Shown here: piece by piece, positions 5,599-9,784 of the stretch | Layout of the letters: each line of letters begins with the position of its first letter | Position numbering within the stretch: position 1 is the stretch's first letter | Assembly: GCA_027335515.1 (NCBI GenBank) | Contig: DAHWHT010000056.1 | Location: 1-9,784, forward strand | DNA: 9,784 bases | Direction of reading: 5' to 3' | DNA from: Clostridia bacterium | GTDB lineage: Bacteria > Bacillota_E > RBS10-35 > JAJYVN01 | The notes under the pieces: model-generated | Database searches by the model: none | What the model saw: the letters and a program-made list of their open reading frames with translations, nothing else | What the model was told of the DNA's origin: nothing | Translations under genes and position numbers: made by a program

Positions 5599-6978
5599 TC
5601 AGTCGCGGATGGTCAGCCGCTCGGCCTCCACCGTTTCGAACCACGTCTCGAGCTGGCGCAGCAACGCGGCCGCCCGGGCCGGTTCCACGGCGGCCAGGTC
5701 CTGCTTCTCGTAGGGGTCGTCGCCCAGGTTGAACAGCAGCGGCGCGGGCGGCGGGGGCAGCTCGCGGGGGGGCAGCGGGGTGCGGCGGATGTCGCGGAAC
5801 GCCCCCGGCTCATACTTCAGCCGCCGGTCCATCTCGCCATCCTCCGGTTCGACCCGCATGGCCTCGCGGATGACCGGCCGCACCAGTTTCCAGTCTCCCG
5901 CGCGTACGGCGGCGTTGCAGGTGACCTCCGGGGCGTAGCGGTTCCACTGCCAAAAGCGGGGCGGGGCGCCGACGCGCTGCGCACCCCGCAGTACGTCCAG
6001 GACGTTCTCTCCGTCCAGCGGCCGGTCGCGCCCCGGTTCCAGTCCTGCGGCCGCCAGCAGGGTGGGCAGCCAGTCGGAGAAGTGGACGCTCTGGTGCGAG
6101 CGCTCGCCGCCTGCGGGCAGGCCGCCCGGCCAGCGCACGATGGCGGGCACGCGGATGCCGCCCTCGAAGGTGTTGCCCTTGGAACCCCGCAGCCAGGCGT
6201 TGAAGCGCTCCAGGTTCATCTCGCCCTGGCCGCCGAGCTGCGGTCCGTTGTCGCTGGTGAAGAGCACCAGGGTGTCGTCGCGCAGGCCGAGGCGGTCCAA
6301 CGCCTCCAGCACGCGCCCGATACCGGCGTCCATGCGGTGCACCATCGCATACAGCGTGGCGACCCCCCGCGTCAGGCCGCGGTCGCTGAAGCGGCGCAGG
6401 TCCTCTTCCGGAACCTGGAACGGGAAGTGGGGCGCATTGAAGGCCAAGTGCAGGAAGAAGGGCTCCGAGGCGTGCTCGCCGATGAACGCCACCGCCGCGT
6501 CCGCGAAGACGTCGGTCAGGTAGCGGCCGTCCGCCGGAAGGCGCTGGCCGTTGTGATCGAGGTTCCATTGCCAGTAGTCGCTCCAGCCGCCGCGAAAGCC
6601 CAGAAAGGTGTCAAAGCCGCGGCGGTTGGGGTGGTAGCGCGGGTCGATCGCCCCCAGGTGCCACTTGCCGATGAGTCCCGTCGCGTACCCCGCGGCGGCG
6701 AAGGCCTCCGCCATGGTGTGCTCGCGCAGCGCCAGGCGGTCGAGGCCGCGCCCTTCCAAGGTGTCGATGGCCCCGGTGCGGTGTGGGTAGCGCCCGGTCA
6801 ACAGGCAGGCCCGTGCCGGGGCGCAGACCGGGGATGCGGAGTAGTGGTGGGTCAGGGACAGGCCTTCGTGGGCCAGTCGGTCCAGGTATGGGGTCTGGGG
6901 TGTCCCGTCGCCGAATACGCCGAAATCGCCATACCCCATGTCGTCCGCCAGGATCACGAGCACATTCGGTCTGCGCAC
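5599..6978 (-). CDS. Formylglycine-dependent sulfatase 2, arylsulfatase A-like (459 aa)
   Basis: Second type I sulfatase, clearly distinct from its neighbour. It has VILADDMGYGD at the N-terminus (Asp12, Asp13 as metal ligands), the formylglycine motif CAPAR at 52-56 followed by LLTGR, GKWHLG at 104-109, and the canonical FTSDNG at 240-245. GNTFEGGIRVP and the C-terminal LFNLGDDPYEKQDLA are typical of arylsulfatase A and exo-acting carbohydrate sulfatases. The start is GTG (6976-6978), with GAGGGGG upstream, and the conserved PNVLVILADD begins at residue 4, so no N-terminal leader is possible from this start. It is therefore probably cytoplasmic, like sulfatase 1. It is transcribed divergently from the isomerase gene across a 214-base region, which suggests shared control with the sugar catabolic genes. 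A sulfated monosaccharide or short oligosaccharide is the likely substrate class. Confidence 0.93.
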   Translation of the reverse strand: MRRPNVLVILADDMGYGDFGVFGDGTPQTPYLDRLAHEGLSLTHHYSASPVCAPARACLLTGRYPHRTGAIDTLEGRGLDRLALREHTMAEAFAAAGYATGLIGKWHLGAIDPRYHPNRRGFDTFLGFRGGWSDYWQWNLDHNGQRLPADGRYLTDVFADAAVAFIGEHASEPFFLHLAFNAPHFPFQVPEEDLRRFSDRGLTRGVATLYAMVHRMDAGIGRVLEALDRLGLRDDTLVLFTSDNGPQLGGQGEMNLERFNAWLRGSKGNTFEGGIRVPAIVRWPGGLPAGGERSHQSVHFSDWLPTLLAAAGLEPGRDRPLDGENVLDVLRGAQRVGAPPRFWQWNRYAPEVTCNAAVRAGDWKLVRPVIREAMRVEPEDGEMDRRLKYEPGAFRDIRRTPLPPRELPPPPAPLLFNLGDDPYEKQDLAAVEPARAAALLRQLETWFETVEAERLTIRD

Positions 6979-7192
6979 GTCGCCACGCCCCCTCGGGACG
7001 GAAACACCGCCCCACCGCAGAACTACCGCCCGCGGGGGCAGGTTCCTGTCGGCGGCACACCGGTGCCTGCCGTCTGCCAGGAGCGGTCGCTTCCCTGGCG
7101 AACCCCCAGCGCGAAGCGGTCGATGGTGTTCTGGCGCGAACGCGTTGCCGGGGTGGATCCGTTTCCGCCATGTGTCCGGGGGGGGTGCCGTG
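6979..7192. promoter_or_regulatory. Divergent promoter region, sulfatase 2 / isomerase-kinase
   Basis: This region must contain the promoters for sulfatase 2 (leftward) and the isomerase-kinase pair (rightward). An 8-base perfect palindrome AACGCGTT lies at 7139-7146, about 46 bases before the isomerase start. A CACCGGTG palindrome lies near 7060. Either could be the core of an operator for a sugar-responsive repressor, but 8-base palindromes are expected by chance and no regulator gene is in the window. No clear sigma70 hexamers are visible. Confidence 0.4.
7178..7185 (+). promoter_or_regulatory. G8 tract at the isomerase ribosome binding site
   Basis: Eight consecutive G residues lie 7 bases before the ATG at 7193 and act as the only purine-rich ribosome binding site. 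A GTG at 7190 directly precedes this ATG and could be the true start. Homopolymer length changes here would alter spacing or strength of the site. Confidence 0.4.
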
Positions 7193-8599
7193 ATGGCCCG
7201 CGTCGGAGTACTGAGCTTTTCGGACGGACGTCCCTTCGTCTCGCGCGATCTGGAAGCGATGAATCGTGCCTTTCAGGACCGTCTGTGTCGCCTGCTGGAG
7301 GCGGAGGGCCACGAACCGGTCGCTCCGGACGGCGCCATCACCAGCGCCGAGGCCGCGCGGGACGAGGCCGGCCGACTGGCCGCCGCGGGCTGCGTCTGTA
7401 CCATCTTTCACTATGCGGTGTGGGCCTTCCCCCACTTCAGCGCCATCGCCAGTCGCTTCGCGCCCGGGCCGCTGCTGCTGTTTTCCAACGTCAACCCACA
7501 GTATCCCGGGTTGGTTGGCATGCTGGCGGCCGCGGGCGCGCTGGACCAACTCGGCATGCGCTATGCCCGCGCCTACGGCGAGGTGGACGATGCCGCGGTG
7601 CGCGCCAGGCTGGCCGGTTTCGTCCGCGCGGCGTCCGCGGCGGGGTCGTTGCGTGGTGAGCGGTACGGCCTGTTTGGTGGGCGGCCGATGGGCATGTATA
7701 CGGCCGTGGCCAACACCGACCAGTGGATGAAGCAGTTCGGCGTCGACGTGGAGCACATCGACCAGTGGGAGATCGTGCGGCGCAGTGAGGCCGTACCGGC
7801 CAAGCGCGCCGAGGCCGGGCGCCGCTGGTTGGAGGAAAAGGCCCACGTCCATTACGACGGCAAGCAGCTGACCCCCGAACGGCTGGAGCGGCAGGTGCGC
7901 GCCTACCACGCCCTGCGGGAGCTGATCGCGGAGTACGGACTGGACTTTTGCGGCGTCAAGGGTCAGCCGGAGCTGACCAACCACTTCTGCACCATGGACG
8001 TTCCGGAGGCCTTCCTGAACGACCCCTACGACTGGGAGGGCGAAAAGCCGATCATCGTGTGCGCGACGGAGGCGTACATGGACGCCGCCCTCACCATGGA
8101 GATCCTCAAGCACCTGTCGGGAACACCGGTGCTGTTTGCGGACGTCCGCCACTACCACGCCGACCTGGGGATCTTCGACCTCGTCAACTCCGGCGAGCAC
8201 GCCACCTATTTCGCCGCGCGCAGCTTCAACCCCGATGAGAACCTCGCCCAGGTGCACCTGTATCCGGAGGGTTTCTATTTCCCGGCCGGAGGGGCGTCGG
8301 TGCACCACCTGGCCGCGCCGGGCGATGCCACCTTCGCCAGGTTGGCGCGCCGCGACGGCCGCTACTGGATGGCCGTCGTCCGCGGCAGCTTCGTGCGCTT
8401 CCCACCGGAGCGCAACGAGGCGCTGATGCGGCAGACGACGTACGAGTGGCCGCACGCCTTCGCGCGGCTCGACTGCCCGGCCGACCGCTTCCTGCAGGTG
8501 TATGCGTCCAACCATATCCACGCCGTCTACGGGGACCGGGTCGAGGAGCTGCGGGCGGTGTGCGGCATGCTTGGCGTCGACTTTCAGCTGCTCGCCTGA
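7193..8599 (+). CDS. L-fucose/L-arabinose isomerase-family protein (468 aa)
   Basis: Aldose-ketose isomerase fold of the FucI/AraA superfamily, which uses a divalent metal, usually manganese. The C-terminal catalytic region has CATEAYMDAALTMEIL with Glu293 and LFADVRHYHADLG with Asp317. Their 24-residue separation equals that of the metal ligands Glu337 and Asp361 recalled for E. coli FucI. NHIHAVYGD with His441 and His443 fits the late catalytic or ligand histidine. The N-terminal half (LSFSDGRPFV, then FSNVNPQYPGLVGMLAAAGAL) is typical of the substrate-recognition domains. At 468 residues it is shorter than FucI (591) and nearer AraA-type proteins. It starts at ATG 7193 (or GTG 7190) behind a G8 tract. 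The kinase begins 13 bases after its stop, indicating an operon. Its product should be a ketose passed to that kinase. The sugar cannot be assigned; fucose, arabinose or another deoxy- or sulfo-sugar are possible. Confidence 0.85.
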   Translation: MARVGVLSFSDGRPFVSRDLEAMNRAFQDRLCRLLEAEGHEPVAPDGAITSAEAARDEAGRLAAAGCVCTIFHYAVWAFPHFSAIASRFAPGPLLLFSNVNPQYPGLVGMLAAAGALDQLGMRYARAYGEVDDAAVRARLAGFVRAASAAGSLRGERYGLFGGRPMGMYTAVANTDQWMKQFGVDVEHIDQWEIVRRSEAVPAKRAEAGRRWLEEKAHVHYDGKQLTPERLERQVRAYHALRELIAEYGLDFCGVKGQPELTNHFCTMDVPEAFLNDPYDWEGEKPIIVCATEAYMDAALTMEILKHLSGTPVLFADVRHYHADLGIFDLVNSGEHATYFAARSFNPDENLAQVHLYPEGFYFPAGGASVHHLAAPGDATFARLARRDGRYWMAVVRGSFVRFPPERNEALMRQTTYEWPHAFARLDCPADRFLQVYASNHIHAVYGDRVEELRAVCGMLGVDFQLLA

Positions 8600-8612
8600 G
8601 GGGGTGGCGCGC

Positions 8613-9784
8613 GTGGACGAGCTGCTCCTGGGGGTGGACATCGGCACCTACGCCAGCAAGGGCGTGCTGTGCCGTGCCGACGGGCGGATCGTCGCGTCCC
8701 AGGAGGTGGAGCACGGTCTGGACGTGCCCCGTCCCGGCTGGGCGGAGCACGATGCCGACCGCGTCTGGTGGGGGGACTTTGTCGCCCTGACCCGCCGGTT
8801 GCTCGCCGGCCGCGACCCGGGTTGCGTGCGCGCCGTCGGGGTGAGCGCCATCGGCCCCTGCCTGCTGCCGCTGGACGAGGCGGACCGCCCGCTGCGTCCC
8901 GGCATCCTCTACGGCATCGACACCCGCGCCAGCGATGAGGTCACCGAGTTGACGACGGCGATCGGCGAGGACGCCCTGGTGGACTTGTGCGGCATGACCC
9001 TGAGCAGCCAGGCGATCGGTCCCAAGATCCGCTGGCTGGCCCGGAATGAGCCGCAGGTGTGGGCCAGGACCCGCAGCGTCTTGACGGCCAGTTCCTATCT
9101 TGTATTGCGCCTGACCGGTCAGCGCGTGATGGACCCGCACACCGCCTCCCACTACAACCCCCTGTTCGACCTGGCGAAAGGGGAATGGTCGGAGCGCTTC
9201 GCCGCGCACGTCGCGCCCTTGGATCGGCTGCCGCGCCTGCAGTGGCCGACGCAGGAGGCGGGGGTGGTGACGGCGGCGGCGGCGGCCGAGACGGGCCTTC
9301 GTCCCGGCACACCCGTTGCGGCCGGTACCGTGGATGCCGCCGCCGAGGCGCTCAGCGTTGGGGTGCGCCGTCCCGGCGACCTGATGCTGATGTATGGGAC
9401 GACGGCGTTCTTCATCCTGGTCACCCCCGGGGCGGTGCGGACCCGCGGCATGTGGTCGACCGCGTACTGCCTGCCGGGGATGTATGACCTCGCGGCCGGT
9501 ATGGCGACCACCGGCGCCCTGACCCGCTGGTTTCGCGACGGCTTTGCGCGCGACCTCGGTCCGGACGGCTACCGTGCCCTGACGGCCGAGGCGGAGGCCA
9601 CTCCGCCCGGGGCGGCGGGTCTGGTCGTGCTACCCTACTGGAGCGGGGAGCGTACCCCGATCCAGGATCCCGAGGCGCGCGGTGTGGTGGCCGGCCTCAC
9701 CCTGGCGCATACCCGCGGCCACGTCTATCGCGCGCTCCTGGAGGGCACGGCGTACGGCATCCGCCACAACCTCGATACCATGGC
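8613..9784 (+). CDS. FGGY-family carbohydrate kinase, 3' end outside window
   Basis: ATP-dependent sugar kinase of the xylulokinase/fuculokinase superfamily; 390 codons are present and the frame runs off the window (the family is usually about 480-520 residues). The N-terminal phosphate-binding segment is LLLGVDIGTYASKG with Asp9. GPKIRWLARNEP (136-147) matches the first FGGY signature. AGTVDAAAEALSVGV holds the presumed catalytic Asp241. YWSGERTPIQDPEARG and the following VVAGLTLAHTRGHVYRALLEG fit the second signature. The GTG at 8613 is chosen because GAGGGGG lies about 8 bases upstream and the conserved DIGT then falls at residue 9. Only 13 bases separate it from the isomerase stop, so co-transcription is likely. 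It would phosphorylate the ketose made by the isomerase. Which ketose is not readable. Confidence 0.9.
   Translation, partial: MDELLLGVDIGTYASKGVLCRADGRIVASQEVEHGLDVPRPGWAEHDADRVWWGDFVALTRRLLAGRDPGCVRAVGVSAIGPCLLPLDEADRPLRPGILYGIDTRASDEVTELTTAIGEDALVDLCGMTLSSQAIGPKIRWLARNEPQVWARTRSVLTASSYLVLRLTGQRVMDPHTASHYNPLFDLAKGEWSERFAAHVAPLDRLPRLQWPTQEAGVVTAAAAAETGLRPGTPVAAGTVDAAAEALSVGVRRPGDLMLMYGTTAFFILVTPGAVRTRGMWSTAYCLPGMYDLAAGMATTGALTRWFRDGFARDLGPDGYRALTAEAEATPPGAAGLVVLPYWSGERTPIQDPEARGVVAGLTLAHTRGHVYRALLEGTAYGIRHNLDTM

Noticed and set aside
6082..7659. Plus-strand open frame (525 codons) opposite sulfatase 2
   Set aside because: It is antisense to sulfatase 2 and then out of frame with the isomerase; it has no domain or ribosome binding site.
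6611..8647. Long minus-strand open frame (678 codons) opposite the isomerase and running into sulfatase 2
   Set aside because: It is a shadow of the isomerase and overlaps sulfatase 2 out of frame; its amino acid content is low-complexity and no domain is seen.
9270..9287. GGC/GCG triplet run in the kinase gene
   Set aside because: It encodes a short alanine stretch in a surface-type region and needs no special explanation at this GC content.
1..9784. CRISPR array, rRNA or insertion-sequence transposase
   Set aside because: No regularly spaced repeats with unique spacers, no rRNA-like sequence and no DDE or HUH transposase are seen in any frame.

Overview
The window comes from a high-GC bacterium. 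All confident genes have bacterial architecture: Shine-Dalgarno sites, GTG starts and tightly packed genes. The taxon cannot be read reliably. Chloroflexota or a similar high-GC, sulfatase-bearing lineage is a guess from gene content only.

Region 1 (1-2678) looks like the right-hand end of an integrated mobile element. A large serine recombinase (1029-2732, +) is transcribed divergently from two small, mutually unrelated minus-strand ORFs (140-376 and 567-827). The DNA around these ORFs is repeated: one 20-base block (R1) lies just past both stop codons, and two other short blocks (R2, R3) lie upstream of both. Unrelated genes between shared flanks, divergent from a recombinase, recall an integron layout, but with a serine recombinase and without attC sites. 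The array seems to continue left of the window.

Region 2 (2616-3941, -) is an ABC exporter half-transporter gene broken inside its Walker A motif: the reading frame runs GPNGAG and then changes to unrelated sequence where the lysine should be. The break (about 2677-2678) is taken as the element/host junction. The recombinase frame runs across it, so its last 17 or so residues are encoded antisense in the disrupted host gene.

Region 3 (4204-9784) is an ordinary-looking catabolic locus. It has two convergent formylglycine-type sulfatases without signal peptides, then, divergent from the second sulfatase, an L-fucose/L-arabinose isomerase-family protein and an FGGY sugar kinase that runs off the window. 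The implied sequence is uptake of a sulfated sugar, cytoplasmic desulfation, aldose-ketose isomerisation and phosphorylation. The broken exporter lies next to this locus, divergent from sulfatase 1; no functional link is shown.
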